A stretch of DNA of 64,000 nucleotides from NCBI RefSeq assembly GCF_023516555.1, contig NZ_JAMGBD010000002.1:186001-250000 (forward strand), in the 5' to 3' direction. The notes beneath the pieces are model-generated. The model was not told where the DNA came from. It made no database searches and saw only the letters and a list, made by a program, of their open reading frames with translations. The position numbers were made by a program, and so were the translations under genes. Positions within the stretch are counted from its first letter, which is position 1; each line of letters starts with the position of its first letter. Source of the DNA: Sphingomonas alba. GTDB lineage: Bacteria > Pseudomonadota > Alphaproteobacteria > Sphingomonadales > Sphingomonadaceae. Below are positions 1-8,248 of this stretch, piece by piece.

Positions 1-1011
1 CACATCGTGCCGGCGCTGATCGCCGGCAACACGATCGTGTTCAAGCCGTCCGAGAGAACGCCTGCAACAGGCGCCATGCTGGTGGAATGCTTCCATGCCG
101 CCGGCATCCCCGAAGGCGTGGTCCGGTTATTGGTAGGAGGCCCCGACGAGGGGCGGGCGCTGGCCGCCGAGCCGGGCATCGATGGCCTGTTGTTCACCGG
201 CTCGGTTCGCGCGGGCATGGCGCTTCACAAGCAGTTTGCAGACGCGCCGCACAAGATCCTGGCGCTGGAGTTGGGCGGCAACAGCCCGTTGGTCGTGTGG
301 AACGCGAAGGACCTGGAAGCCGCGGCGGCAATCATCGTGCAGTCCGCTTACTTGTCGGCGGGCCAACGGTGCACCGCCGCCCGCCGGCTGATCGTCGAGG
401 ACGGCAAGGAAGCGAAGCTGATCAAAAAGGTCACGCAATTGATCGACCGGCTGATTGTCGACGAGCCCCTCGCTGATCCGCAGCCGTTCATGGGACCGGT
501 CATCGACAATGACTCGGCGCACCACCTGCAGGAACAGTGGGTCGAGCTCATGATGCGCGGCGGAAAACCGATCCGCCGCCTCGACCGGCCATATGAGGAC
601 CGGCCCTATCTGACGCCGGCCTTGATCGACGTAACCGATGTCCGTGACCGGCCAGACGAGGAAATGTTCGGGCCCGTGCTGCAGTTGATCCGGGTGCCCG
701 ATTTCGAGGCCGCGATCGCCGAAGCGAACAATACGCGCTTCGGGCTGGCCGCCAGCCTCGTCGGGGGTAGTCCCGCCATGTACGACGAGTTCTGGACCAA
801 GGTCCGTGCCGGCGTCATCAACTGGAACAAGCCGACCAACGGCGCACCGTCCAACGCACCCTTTGGCGGCGTCGGCCTAAGCGGCAATCACCGTCCCAGC
901 GCCTTCTACGCGGCCGATTACTGCGCTTATCCGGTAACGAGCAGCGAGGCCGACCTGGCACGCGCCGGCATTGAGCAGGGCCTGCGCGACCCCAATCTGC
1001 AAGAAGACTAA
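1..1011 (+). CDS. astD: N-succinylglutamate 5-semialdehyde dehydrogenase (5'-truncated by window)
   Basis: Aldehyde dehydrogenase of the arginine succinyltransferase (AST) catabolic pathway, oxidising N-succinylglutamate semialdehyde to N-succinylglutamate with NAD. The reading frame is open from base 1, so roughly the first 150 residues lie outside; 336 residues are visible. Seen: the cofactor-side motif FKPSERTPA, LLFTGS, the general-base glutamate in LALELGGNSP, the catalytic cysteine in SAGQRCTAARR, and EEMFGPVLQ. The block LLFTGS...ILALELGGN with the late NWNKPTNGA and PFGGVGLSGNHRPSA segments is characteristic of AstD rather than of generic ALDH. The gene ends 84 bp before a convergent gene, with two tandem hairpin repeats between. 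Other ast genes would be expected upstream; they are not visible. Confidence 0.9.
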   Translation, partial: HIVPALIAGNTIVFKPSERTPATGAMLVECFHAAGIPEGVVRLLVGGPDEGRALAAEPGIDGLLFTGSVRAGMALHKQFADAPHKILALELGGNSPLVVWNAKDLEAAAAIIVQSAYLSAGQRCTAARRLIVEDGKEAKLIKKVTQLIDRLIVDEPLADPQPFMGPVIDNDSAHHLQEQWVELMMRGGKPIRRLDRPYEDRPYLTPALIDVTDVRDRPDEEMFGPVLQLIRVPDFEAAIAEANNTRFGLAASLVGGSPAMYDEFWTKVRAGVINWNKPTNGAPSNAPFGGVGLSGNHRPSAFYAADYCAYPVTSSEADLARAGIEQGLRDPNLQED

Positions 1012-1012
1012 A

Positions 1013-1078
1013 GCGCAGGCCGTCCGGGGGACAGCCGAGCACTAGTCTGAGCGCGTAGGCCGTCCGGGGGACAGCCGC
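1013..1078. repeat. two tandem hairpin-forming repeats
   Basis: A near-identical unit occurs twice with a 40-bp period. The core GGCCGTCCGGGGGACAGCC lies at 1018-1036 and again at 1058-1076, each preceded by AGCGC. Each core can fold into an 8-bp stem (GGCCGTCC/GGACAGCC, one C-A mismatch) with a GGG loop. The pair lies between the convergent ends of astD and the L,D-transpeptidase gene, so it may act as a bidirectional transcription-stop or mRNA-end structure. No T-run follows either hairpin. Confidence 0.75.
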
Positions 1079-1094
1079 ACACTGGCCCCAATCC

Positions 1095-2531
1095 TTAGTG
1101 CGGCGAGCCCGCGGCCTTCGCGCTGCCTGTCTTCGGGGCGCCGCTGCTGCCTTCAAGGACCTCGGCGGAGCCCGCAGCCGCGGAAATGCCAATGGTAATG
1201 TCCATGCCGCCCGCCAGAACGCCAGGACGATCCCAGCCATAGCGGTCCTCGAAACTGGCCATTCCGTCAGTACTCGGAACCATCGTCAGGTAAGTCACGT
1301 AAACCGGTACGCCGCGAGGCAGCGAAATGTGCTGCTCGGGGCCGCTCCCGGCGGCCGCCACGTCATGGCCGAACAGCCAGTAGGCGAGCTTGCGATAATC
1401 CTCGACGCGGATGCAGCCGTTAGACTTGGCGCGGTTCGCCAGGCTGAAATATTCCTTCATCGGCGTGTCGTGCAGGTAAATGCCTTCCCGGTTGGGGAAG
1501 GGGAATTTCATCCTGCCCATCGAGTTGATGCTGTTCGGCTTCTGCCGCATCAGCACCTTGGTCGTGCCGGCCTGCACTGCCTTCCAGTCGATTGATGAAA
1601 TCGGAACCGGCTGGCCGCTGGGCCCGAAATCCGTCAGCACTTCATAGCCGTTGCGATCCATGAAGGATTGCCCCTGAGCCTGGACGCGCGGCGCGAACTT
1701 GCGAACCAGATGTTCCGGAACGTGCCAATAGGGATTGGCGATCGCATAATTGATGCTGCTGACGACGATTGGAGTCGGCAGGCCGTAATGGTCCTTGTCG
1801 CCGACGACGACCTTCATTGAACCAGCTTCCTGCCAATTATCGTACATGTGCAGGCGCTGCTCGGCCGAATTGACGAGGATGAATTTGCCCGACGCCGGCA
1901 GGATGCGCGAGCGCTCCAGGTTCAGCCGCGTCTTGTCCGAGGGACGGCCACCGTTCGCGGCAGCCTCGGTGAGCGCGATCTCGCGAATCTTGGCGTAGAT
2001 CGGGTTGACCGTCGACACCGACTGCAGATGCGAGGGCAGCGAGGGAGCAGCCGCTAGAAGGGCCATGATCCGGTCGGGATTGCCAGGCTTCAACGAGAGA
2101 TAGGGGTCGCCCCAAATTACGTTGGTATCGGGCCGCTGCAGAGCCTGCACATAGTCGACCCAGGCGGCGGTCAGCGCCAGTTCGGCCACCTTGTGCGCCA
2201 TCTCGTCGCCGGCACGGGCGGCCATGACCCTTGCGCCGACCGTGGCGGCAACCTGCGCGCCATTGGCCATGCCGTCGACCGACGCATTGTTGAGGATGCT
2301 CAGTAGTTGCGCGATCGCTTCATCGCCACCACCCTGCTTGAACCAGATCGGCGCATAATTGCGGCGCTCATAGAAATAACGGACGGCAACGCCGTTGGGG
2401 GAATCGGGCAGCGCAACCTGCGGCGGCGCAACCGGAGCCGGCGGCGGCAAGTCCTTCTTTTTTGCATCGGCCGGAGTGGCAGCAACCATCGTCGCCGCCA
2501 GTGCCATCAGAAGTGAACTCCGCCCCAACAT
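1095..2531 (-). CDS. L,D-transpeptidase (YkuD family), secreted
   Basis: Periplasmic peptidoglycan L,D-transpeptidase of 478 residues. I chose the ATG at 2531 because it is followed at once by a signal peptide (MLGRSSLLMALAATMVAA, cleavage after ATPADA) and preceded by an AAGGGGAA ribosome site; the upstream in-frame codons to 2582 look non-coding. The N-terminal half is an alpha-helical scaffold as in the YcbB-type enzymes; the YkuD domain starts near the segment LILVNSAEQRLHMYD. The catalytic motif is present: HDTPMKEYF followed by KSNGCIRVEDY with the nucleophilic cysteine. A C-terminal extension of about 90 residues after the domain is low-complexity Ala/Gly/Ser. It should form 3-3 crosslinks or attach proteins to peptidoglycan. 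It is transcribed divergently from the barrel gene at 2768. Confidence 0.88.
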   Translation of the reverse strand: MLGRSSLLMALAATMVAATPADAKKKDLPPPAPVAPPQVALPDSPNGVAVRYFYERRNYAPIWFKQGGGDEAIAQLLSILNNASVDGMANGAQVAATVGARVMAARAGDEMAHKVAELALTAAWVDYVQALQRPDTNVIWGDPYLSLKPGNPDRIMALLAAAPSLPSHLQSVSTVNPIYAKIREIALTEAAANGGRPSDKTRLNLERSRILPASGKFILVNSAEQRLHMYDNWQEAGSMKVVVGDKDHYGLPTPIVVSSINYAIANPYWHVPEHLVRKFAPRVQAQGQSFMDRNGYEVLTDFGPSGQPVPISSIDWKAVQAGTTKVLMRQKPNSINSMGRMKFPFPNREGIYLHDTPMKEYFSLANRAKSNGCIRVEDYRKLAYWLFGHDVAAAGSGPEQHISLPRGVPVYVTYLTMVPSTDGMASFEDRYGWDRPGVLAGGMDITIGISAAAGSAEVLEGSSGAPKTGSAKAAGSPH

Positions 2532-2658
2532 GTAATTCCCCTTGCCCAATGTGGTTTCCGCTGAACGCCAATTGTGGCGCAACTATCCAATCGCATCAAT
2601 GTTTTGGCGGCCCTGCCGGGCGCACCCGTTAACCATTCCAGCGCAGCTCAATGCCCTC

Positions 2659-2676
2659 TGTGACCTGAATGTCACA
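2659..2676. promoter_or_regulatory. 18-bp dyad between divergent genes
   Basis: TGTGACCTGAATGTCACA is an inverted repeat with 6-bp arms (TGTGAC/GTCACA) and a 6-bp centre. It lies in the 236-bp space between the L,D-transpeptidase start (2531) and the barrel start (2768), 92 bp before the latter. It looks like an operator for a dimeric regulator. The arms resemble CRP half-sites, but the spacing between TGTGA and TCACA is 8, not the 6 of the CRP consensus. Confidence 0.5.
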
Positions 2677-2767
2677 GTAACGAGGTGAAAACCCTTAGGG
2701 TGGAAACCATCACCTGCCCGGGCGGTTGGGGCGGCATCTCTCCAATCACTCAATCAAGGAAATAGAG

Positions 2768-3604
2768 ATGCGTAAATATCTGCTCGCGGCTGCGTCCGCG
2801 GCGGCACTGGCTGCGACGCCGGCCATGGCTCGCGACCATGCGCCGTATGTCGGCGTCGAGGCTGGCGCCGTCATCGATGCCGATGCCGATTTCGACATCG
2901 ACTACGACAGCGTCGATTTCGACAACGCCTTCGACGTCGACTTCAAGATGGGCTTCGACGGCGACATCGTCGCCGGTTACGATTTCGGCATGTTCCGGCT
3001 CGAAGGCGAGCTCGGCTACAAGAAGTTCAAGGCCGACAAGGTCGATCTCGACAACGACTTTGCCGACGCGCTCGGCATCGTCGACGACGATTTCAGCGTC
3101 GGCGGCTCGGGCAAGGTCTGGTCGCTGATGGGGAACGCTTTGCTCGACCTCGGCGGCAACGGCGGCGTCGGCGGCTACATCGGCGCCGGCTTCGGCCGCG
3201 CCAACGTCAAGCTGTTCGGCGACAGCGACAGCGCCTGGGCGTGGCAGCTGCTCGCCGGCGTTTACATGCCGGTCAGCGACAATGTCGATATCGGCCTGAA
3301 GTACCGCTACTTCCGCACCGGCAAGCTCGACTTCAGCGATGAGTTCGACAACGGAGACGGCATCGTCGAGCTTGGCGCCAACGGCAAGCTGCACTCGCAC
3401 TCGCTGCTCGCAAGCGTGATGTTCAACTTCGGTGCCGCTGCGGCAGCCCCGCCGCCGCCACCCCCGCCGCCTCCTCCGCCCCCGCCGCCTCCGCCGCCCC
3501 CGGCGACGCAGACCTGCCCGGACGGTTCGGTGATCCTGGCGACGGACGCCTGTCCGCCCCCACCGCCACCGCCTCCTCCGCCGCCGATGCCCGAACGCGG
3601 TTAA
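2768..3604 (+). CDS. outer-membrane beta-barrel protein with polyproline C-terminus
   Basis: A 278-residue porin-like/OmpA-type barrel. The start at 2768 is preceded by AAGGAAATAGAG and opens a signal peptide (MRKYLLAAASAAALAATPAMA). Residues about 25-220 alternate glycine/aromatic strands typical of eight-stranded barrels (PYVGVEAGAV, VAGYDFGMFRLEGELGYK, NVDIGLKYRYF, LLASVMFNFG). It then has two long proline runs around the cysteine-bearing segment TCPDGSVILATDACP and stops at PERG. In related OmpA-family proteins such a proline hinge normally leads into a peptidoglycan-binding OmpA domain, which is absent here. I therefore read it as a barrel whose tail ends in the periplasm without the usual anchor. 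A strong terminator follows. Confidence 0.82.
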   Translation: MRKYLLAAASAAALAATPAMARDHAPYVGVEAGAVIDADADFDIDYDSVDFDNAFDVDFKMGFDGDIVAGYDFGMFRLEGELGYKKFKADKVDLDNDFADALGIVDDDFSVGGSGKVWSLMGNALLDLGGNGGVGGYIGAGFGRANVKLFGDSDSAWAWQLLAGVYMPVSDNVDIGLKYRYFRTGKLDFSDEFDNGDGIVELGANGKLHSHSLLASVMFNFGAAAAAPPPPPPPPPPPPPPPPPPATQTCPDGSVILATDACPPPPPPPPPPPMPERG

Positions 3605-3628
3605 GCGGAAAGGCTGCGGCCAAAATGG

Positions 3629-3665
3629 AACGGCCCGGGAGCGATCCCGGGCCGTTTCCTTTTCA
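3629..3665 (+). terminator. rho-independent terminator after barrel gene
   Basis: A perfect 12-bp stem (AACGGCCCGGGA/TCCCGGGCCGTT) with a GCGA loop is followed by TCCTTTT. It starts 25 bp after the stop codon of the barrel gene. Confidence 0.85.
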
Positions 3666-3748
3666 AGTGAGGACGCCGGACGGGAAAACCGCCAGCATCC
3701 TCACCTGCCCCCCCACGCGCACCGCCCCAGAGCAGCGCGCTCCCGAAA

Positions 3749-5236
3749 TCAGCCGCGCATTTCCGGTAGGTAAGCGTCGTCCACCAGGTCGCTGAACTTG
3801 GTGATGCGGCTGTCGAACTTGACCTTGACCTTGCCCGTCGCACCATGGCGCTGCTTGGCGACGATGATCTCCGCCTTGCCATAAGCGCGGGTCATCTCTT
3901 CCTGCCATTTCGGGAAGTCGGGATGATCGTCGGCCGGTTGCTTGGCGGCGAGGTAATAGTCCTCGCGATAAACGAAGAGGACAATGTCGGCGTCCTGCTC
4001 GATCGAGCCCGATTCACGAAGGTCGGACAGCTGCGGGCGCTTGTCTTCGCGCTGCTCGACTGCGCGGCTGAGCTGCGAGAGTGCCAGCACCGGGACGTGC
4101 AATTCTTTGGCGAGCTGCTTCAAGCCGCGGCTGATCTCCGAGATTTCCTGGACGCGGTTGTCGTTAGATCCCCTGCCCGACCCCTGCAGCAGCTGGAGAT
4201 AATCGACGACGATCATGCCGATGCCCTTCTGCCGCTTGAGGCGGCGGGCGCGGGCGCGCAGCGCGGCGATGGTCAGCGCGGGCGTATCGTCGATGTAGAG
4301 CGGCAGGCTGTTCAGTTCGCTGGCAGCGCGGGCAAAGCGCGTGAATTCGTTGCGGCCGATCTTGCCTGAACGAATCTGCTCGCCGGGGATTTCCGACACT
4401 TCCGCCAGCACGCGGGTGGCCAGCTGGTCGGCCGACATTTCCAGGCTGAAGAAGGCGACGCCGGCACCGGCCGAACGCTCAGGCTCGATGCCGTCGGCGA
4501 CCTCGTTGAGGAAGCGGGTGGCGGCGGCAAAGGCGATGTTGGTGGCGAGCGAGGTCTTCCCCATGCCCGGACGGCCGGCGAGGATGACGAGGTCGGACCG
4601 GTGCAGGCCGCCCATGCGGCCGTTGAGCTCGGTCAGGCCGGTGGTGATACCGCTGAGGCCGCCGCCGCTGTTGAGCGCTGCCTCGGCGACGCGAAGCGCC
4701 TCCTTCGAAGCATCGCTGAACGACTTGACCTTTCCTTCGCCGCCGCCCTGCTCAGCGACCTTGTAGAGCTCGCTTTCGGCCCGCTCGATCTGGGTCAGCG
4801 GCGCCACTTCCTCGGACGTGTCGAGCGCACCTTCAACCATCTCGCGGCCGACGCCGACCAAGGCGCGCAGCAACGCCAAATCGTAAATCTGGGTCGCAAA
4901 ATCGCGGGCGCCGATGACCGCCGCGCCGGAGCCCGTGAGTTGGGCGAGATAGGACGGCCCGCCGACCTCCTTCATGCCCTCGTCGCTCTCGAACATCGGC
5001 TTCAGCGTGACAGGATTGGCGACCATGTTGCGGTCGGTCATGCGCAGGATCGCCTCGTAGATCCGCCCGTGCAGCGGCTCGAAGAAATGTTCGGAGCGCA
5101 GCCTGATCTGGACGTCCTCGACCAGCCGGTTGTCGATCATCAAGGCGCCAAGCAGCGCCGCCTCCGCCTCGATATTCTGGGGGAGCGAGGGCGTTGCGGG
5201 AGGTTCGCTCCCACTGATTCGAACAACTTCAGCCAT
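3749..5236 (-). CDS. dnaB: replicative DNA helicase DnaB
   Basis: Hexameric 5'-3' helicase of the replication fork, 495 residues. The N-terminal helical domain starts at LPQNIEAEAALLGALMIDN; the RecA-like C-terminal domain carries Walker A (AGRPGMGKTS), Walker B (MIVVDYLQLL), and the SLEMS and ALSQLSR segments typical of DnaB. The start at 5236 is preceded by GGAAAG and gives MAEVVRISG; a longer reading to 5281 adds residues without family support. Nothing suggests an intein or truncation. The gene is single, with no obvious operon partner. Confidence 0.96.
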   Translation of the reverse strand: MAEVVRISGSEPPATPSLPQNIEAEAALLGALMIDNRLVEDVQIRLRSEHFFEPLHGRIYEAILRMTDRNMVANPVTLKPMFESDEGMKEVGGPSYLAQLTGSGAAVIGARDFATQIYDLALLRALVGVGREMVEGALDTSEEVAPLTQIERAESELYKVAEQGGGEGKVKSFSDASKEALRVAEAALNSGGGLSGITTGLTELNGRMGGLHRSDLVILAGRPGMGKTSLATNIAFAAATRFLNEVADGIEPERSAGAGVAFFSLEMSADQLATRVLAEVSEIPGEQIRSGKIGRNEFTRFARAASELNSLPLYIDDTPALTIAALRARARRLKRQKGIGMIVVDYLQLLQGSGRGSNDNRVQEISEISRGLKQLAKELHVPVLALSQLSRAVEQREDKRPQLSDLRESGSIEQDADIVLFVYREDYYLAAKQPADDHPDFPKWQEEMTRAYGKAEIIVAKQRHGATGKVKVKFDSRITKFSDLVDDAYLPEMRG

Positions 5237-5331
5237 GGGTCTTTCCGTGAAGGATTGATGCTTAGCTGAAAACGAGAACAAAAGCAGCCCGTGGGATGAT
5301 AGCTGTGGATAGACTGTGCACTAAAATCTCC

Positions 5332-5415
5332 GTCATTCCCGCGAAAGCGGGAATCCCGCTTGGGCAAACCGTCCACAGAAAAAGAAGCGGGACCCCCGCA
5401 TCCGCGGGGGTGACG
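5332..5415. repeat. REP/BIME-like inverted-repeat element
   Basis: An 84-bp element bounded by CGTCA (5332-5336) and TGACG (5411-5415). The left 31 bp and the reverse complement of the right 31 bp match except for a few bases, and each arm contains its own small hairpin (TTCCCGC/GCGGGAA on the left, CCCCCGC/GCGGGGG on the right). It fills most of the space between dnaB and dcd. It has the same architecture as the elements at 46619 and 57316. Confidence 0.8.
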
Positions 5416-5444
5416 AAATCGGGCGATGAAGCTAGCCAATCGCC

Positions 5445-5999
5445 ATGAGCATCCTATCCGACCGCTGGATTCGCGAGCAGGCCCAGTCCCACAACATGAT
5501 CGAGCCGTTCGTCGAGGCGCAAAGGCGCGAGGGCTGCATCAGCTACGGACTGTCGTCCTACGGCTATGACGCGCGCGTCGCCGACGAGTTCAAGATTTTC
5601 ACCAACGTCGATTCCGCCGTCGTCGACCCCAAGGATTTCGCGTCGAATAGCTTCGTCGATCGCAAGACCGACGTCTGCATCATCCCACCCAACAGCTTCG
5701 CGCTGGCGCGGACGGTCGAATATTTCCGCATCCCGCGCGACGTGCTGGTGATCTGCCTTGGCAAATCGACCTATGCCCGCTGCGGAATCATCGTCAACGT
5801 CACGCCGCTGGAACCCGGCTGGGAAGGGCATGTTACCCTGGAATTCTCGAACACGACGCCGCTGCCCGCCAAGATTTATGCCAATGAAGGCGCCTGCCAG
5901 TTCCTGTTCCTCCAGGGCAACGAGCCCTGCGAAACGAGCTACGCCGACCGCGCCGGCAAATATATGGGGCAGAAGGGCGTCACCCTTCCCAAGCTGTGA
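5445..5999 (+). CDS. dcd: dCTP deaminase
   Basis: Converts dCTP to dUTP for thymidylate synthesis, 184 residues, the usual length of the mono-functional trimeric enzyme. Conserved features seen: SILSDRWIR start, [31 protein letters not shown], and the active-site glutamate in [15 protein letters not shown]. The C-terminal [12 protein letters not shown] is standard. Its stop codon overlaps the start of kynU (GTGATG), so the two are translationally coupled. Confidence 0.95.
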   Translation: MSILSDRWIREQAQSHNMIEPFVEAQRREGCISYGLSSYGYDARVADEFKIFTNVDSAVVDPKDFASNSFVDRKTDVCIIPPNSFALARTVEYFRIPRDVLVICLGKSTYARCGIIVNVTPLEPGWEGHVTLEFSNTTPLPAKIYANEGACQFLFLQGNEPCETSYADRAGKYMGQKGVTLPKL

Positions 6000-7219
6000 T
6001 GCTGGACGAAGCGAGGGCGCTCGACGCCGCTGACCCGCTGGCGCTCGCGCGCCAAAGGTTCCGGCTTCCCGATGGCGTCATCTATCTCGACGGCAACAGC
6101 CTTGGCGCCTTGCCGGTGATGACGCCGGGCGCGCTGTCGCGGACGGCGGAGCGCGAATGGGGCAATGATCTCATCACGAGCTGGAACAAGCACGGCTGGA
6201 TCGACGCGCCAGCACGGATCGCGGCGAAGCTCGCGCCGCTTGTCGGGGCAAAACCGAACGAACTTCTGGTCGCGGACTCGACGAGCGTCTGCCTGTTCAA
6301 GCTGCTTGCAGCCGCCCTCGCGGCCAGGCCCGGCCGCGCCACCATCCTGACCGAGCGACGAAACTTCCCGACCGATTTGTATGTCGCCCAGGGTCTCGCC
6401 GACCTCTTGCCGGGTACTCAAATCAACACGGTCGACCGCGCCGATTTGGGCACGGCGATCGTTGACGACACCGCCGTCCTCTACCTCACGCACACCGATT
6501 ATTGCAGCGGCGAGCGGCACGACATGCGGGCGCTCAACGAGGTGGCACACGAAAACGGCGCATTGACCATCTGGGACCTGTCGCACAGCGCCGGAGCGTT
6601 CGCGGTCGAGCTCAATGGCTCAGGCTGCGACCTCGCTGTCGGATGCGGCTACAAATATCTGAACGGCGGCCCCGGAGCGCCGGCCTTCCTGTTCGTCGCC
6701 GAACACCTGCAGGACGACTTACGCTCCCCGATCACCGGCTGGATGGGCCATGCCGAACCCTTCGCCTTTGCGGGTGACTATCGCCCGGCGCCGGGGATCT
6801 CTCGCTTCCTGACCGGGACGCCGTCCATTCTGGCCCTTGCGGCGCTGGAAGCCGGCGTCGGCACCTTCGACGGCATCCTCATGAGCGACATCGAGGCCAA
6901 ATCGGCTGCAATGACACAATTGTTCATCGATGAGATCGAGGCGCGCTGTCCGGAAGTGACGCTCGTCTCACCCCGCGATCCGGCGCAGCGCGGCAGCCAG
7001 GTCAGCTTTTCACATCCCGACGGCTACGCCGTCATGCAGGCGCTCATCGCCCGCGGAGTCATCGGCGATTTCCGGGCGCCGAACATCATCCGCTTCGGCT
7101 TCGCCCCGCTCTACAATCGCTTCGAGGATGCGTGGCAGGCTGCCGACGCACTCGCCGAAATTCTTTCCACCCGCGAATGGGACCAGCCGCGCTTTCACGC
7201 ACGGCAGAAAGTCACTTAA
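5999..7219 (+). CDS. kynU: kynureninase
   Basis: PLP enzyme of tryptophan catabolism, cleaving kynurenine to anthranilate and alanine, 406 residues. Seen: YLDGNSLGALP near the N-terminus, the phosphate-binding DSTSVCLFKLLAAAL segment, WDLSHSAGAF with the PLP-contacting aspartate, and the Schiff-base lysine in GCGYKYLNGGPGAPAF. An ATG at 5999 shares its first base with the dcd stop; a GTG at 5996 is the alternative. No other kynurenine-pathway gene is near, so its substrate supply must come from genes elsewhere. Its TAA and the stop of the convergent reductase gene lie on the same TTAA. Confidence 0.93.
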   Translation: MLDEARALDAADPLALARQRFRLPDGVIYLDGNSLGALPVMTPGALSRTAEREWGNDLITSWNKHGWIDAPARIAAKLAPLVGAKPNELLVADSTSVCLFKLLAAALAARPGRATILTERRNFPTDLYVAQGLADLLPGTQINTVDRADLGTAIVDDTAVLYLTHTDYCSGERHDMRALNEVAHENGALTIWDLSHSAGAFAVELNGSGCDLAVGCGYKYLNGGPGAPAFLFVAEHLQDDLRSPITGWMGHAEPFAFAGDYRPAPGISRFLTGTPSILALAALEAGVGTFDGILMSDIEAKSAAMTQLFIDEIEARCPEVTLVSPRDPAQRGSQVSFSHPDGYAVMQALIARGVIGDFRAPNIIRFGFAPLYNRFEDAWQAADALAEILSTREWDQPRFHARQKVT

Positions 7220-7830
7220 GCAGGCTCCTTCGCCTGCTCCTTGGCCGCGTCGTGGAGGAGCAGTTCGCGGGCCCTCAGGATCGCGTTCACCCAGTCATGG
7301 AAGGCATGCGCCAGCTTGGTCACAAGCTCCTTCAGCGGACCCTCCTTCAAGCAGCCGTCGGCATCGAAGCTGTCGTCAGTGACATGGCCGAGATAGGCCT
7401 CCGGCTGCTGCATCACGGGCATGTTTAGGAACACGCAGGCCTGGCGCAGCTGGTGGTTGGCGCCGAAGCCGCCGATCGACCCCGGCGAGGCGCTGACGAT
7501 CGCCGCCGGCTTCTGGTCGAACACGCTTTTGCCATAGGGCCGCGAGCCGATGTCGATCGCGTTCTTGAGCACCCCCGGCACGCCGCGATTATATTCCGGG
7601 GTGCAGAACAGGATGCCGTCCGCCGCGCCGACCTGCTCACGGAAGCGCTTCCAGGACGCCGGCGGATTATCGGTGTCTATGTCCTGATTGTAGAGGTCGA
7701 GTTCGCCGATCTCGACCATCGAACAATCGAGATTGTCGCCCCGGAGCGCACAGATCGACCGCGCGATCTTCCGATTGAGGCTGTCCTTGCGAAGGCTGCC
7801 GACGATGATCGCAATCTTGTAAGTGGCCAT
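7216..7830 (-). CDS. NADPH-dependent FMN reductase family protein
   Basis: A flavodoxin-like NAD(P)H:FMN/quinone reductase of 204 residues. The start at 7830 opens MATYKIAIIVGS; the phosphate loop GSLRKDSLNRKIARS and the TPEYNRGVPGVLKNAID motif are diagnostic of the chromate reductase/azoreductase-like NADPH_dep_FMN_red family. The C-terminal 30 residues are a charged helical extension. Physiological substrate cannot be told from sequence; quinone or azo-compound reduction in redox protection is usual for the family. It ends head-to-head with kynU, sharing a 4-bp overlap of stop codons. Confidence 0.85.
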   Translation of the reverse strand: MATYKIAIIVGSLRKDSLNRKIARSICALRGDNLDCSMVEIGELDLYNQDIDTDNPPASWKRFREQVGAADGILFCTPEYNRGVPGVLKNAIDIGSRPYGKSVFDQKPAAIVSASPGSIGGFGANHQLRQACVFLNMPVMQQPEAYLGHVTDDSFDADGCLKEGPLKELVTKLAHAFHDWVNAILRARELLLHDAAKEQAKEPA

Positions 7831-7865
7831 TGAGCGCTCCCTATCCGACAGAGGCCCAATACTCC

Positions 7866-8195
7866 TCAGTGCGGAAGGTTGCGACCCGTTGCCGCGAATA
7901 CGCCGAGCATCACGGCTGCGGCGAGGGCGGCGAGAAGCACGAGGATGATGGTGCGCTGGATGGCGTGGCGGCGGCTCAGTTCGATGTCGTAGGCAACGAC
8001 ATCGAGCCAATATTCTCCGGGCTTGGCTTCAAGGATGATATTCTTGGCCCGCATCTTTTCGAACTGCCGTTGTTCGATGCCGTTCTCGGCGGCGAACGGC
8101 ACAGCACGGTCGGCACGGACAGCATCGGCGGCGAAGAAGTGATGCTGGATCTCGCGGCGGGCTCGAGCGATCAGAGCGGCGGCGGCAGTGGCCAT
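7866..8195 (-). CDS. small membrane-anchored hypothetical protein
   Basis: 109 residues. The N-terminal two thirds are soluble and charged (including FEKMRAKNIILEAKPGEYWLD), followed by one transmembrane segment near residues 80-101 (TIILVLLAALAAAVMLGVF) and a short basic tail. I do not recognise a family. It lies between the FMN reductase and cytochrome c genes on the same strand, with 35 and 53 bp gaps, so co-transcription is possible. The composition matches its neighbours. Confidence 0.6.
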   Translation of the reverse strand: MATAAAALIARARREIQHHFFAADAVRADRAVPFAAENGIEQRQFEKMRAKNIILEAKPGEYWLDVVAYDIELSRRHAIQRTIILVLLAALAAAVMLGVFAATGRNLPH

Positions 8196-8248
8196 GAAGC
8201 GTTACTCCCCCAAAGTGCCTAGAATTAAAGCGGATTCTTGGCCGGGTA

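Noticed and set aside
2659-2676. CRP site
   Set aside because: Half-sites TGTGA and TCACA are 8 bp apart rather than 6.
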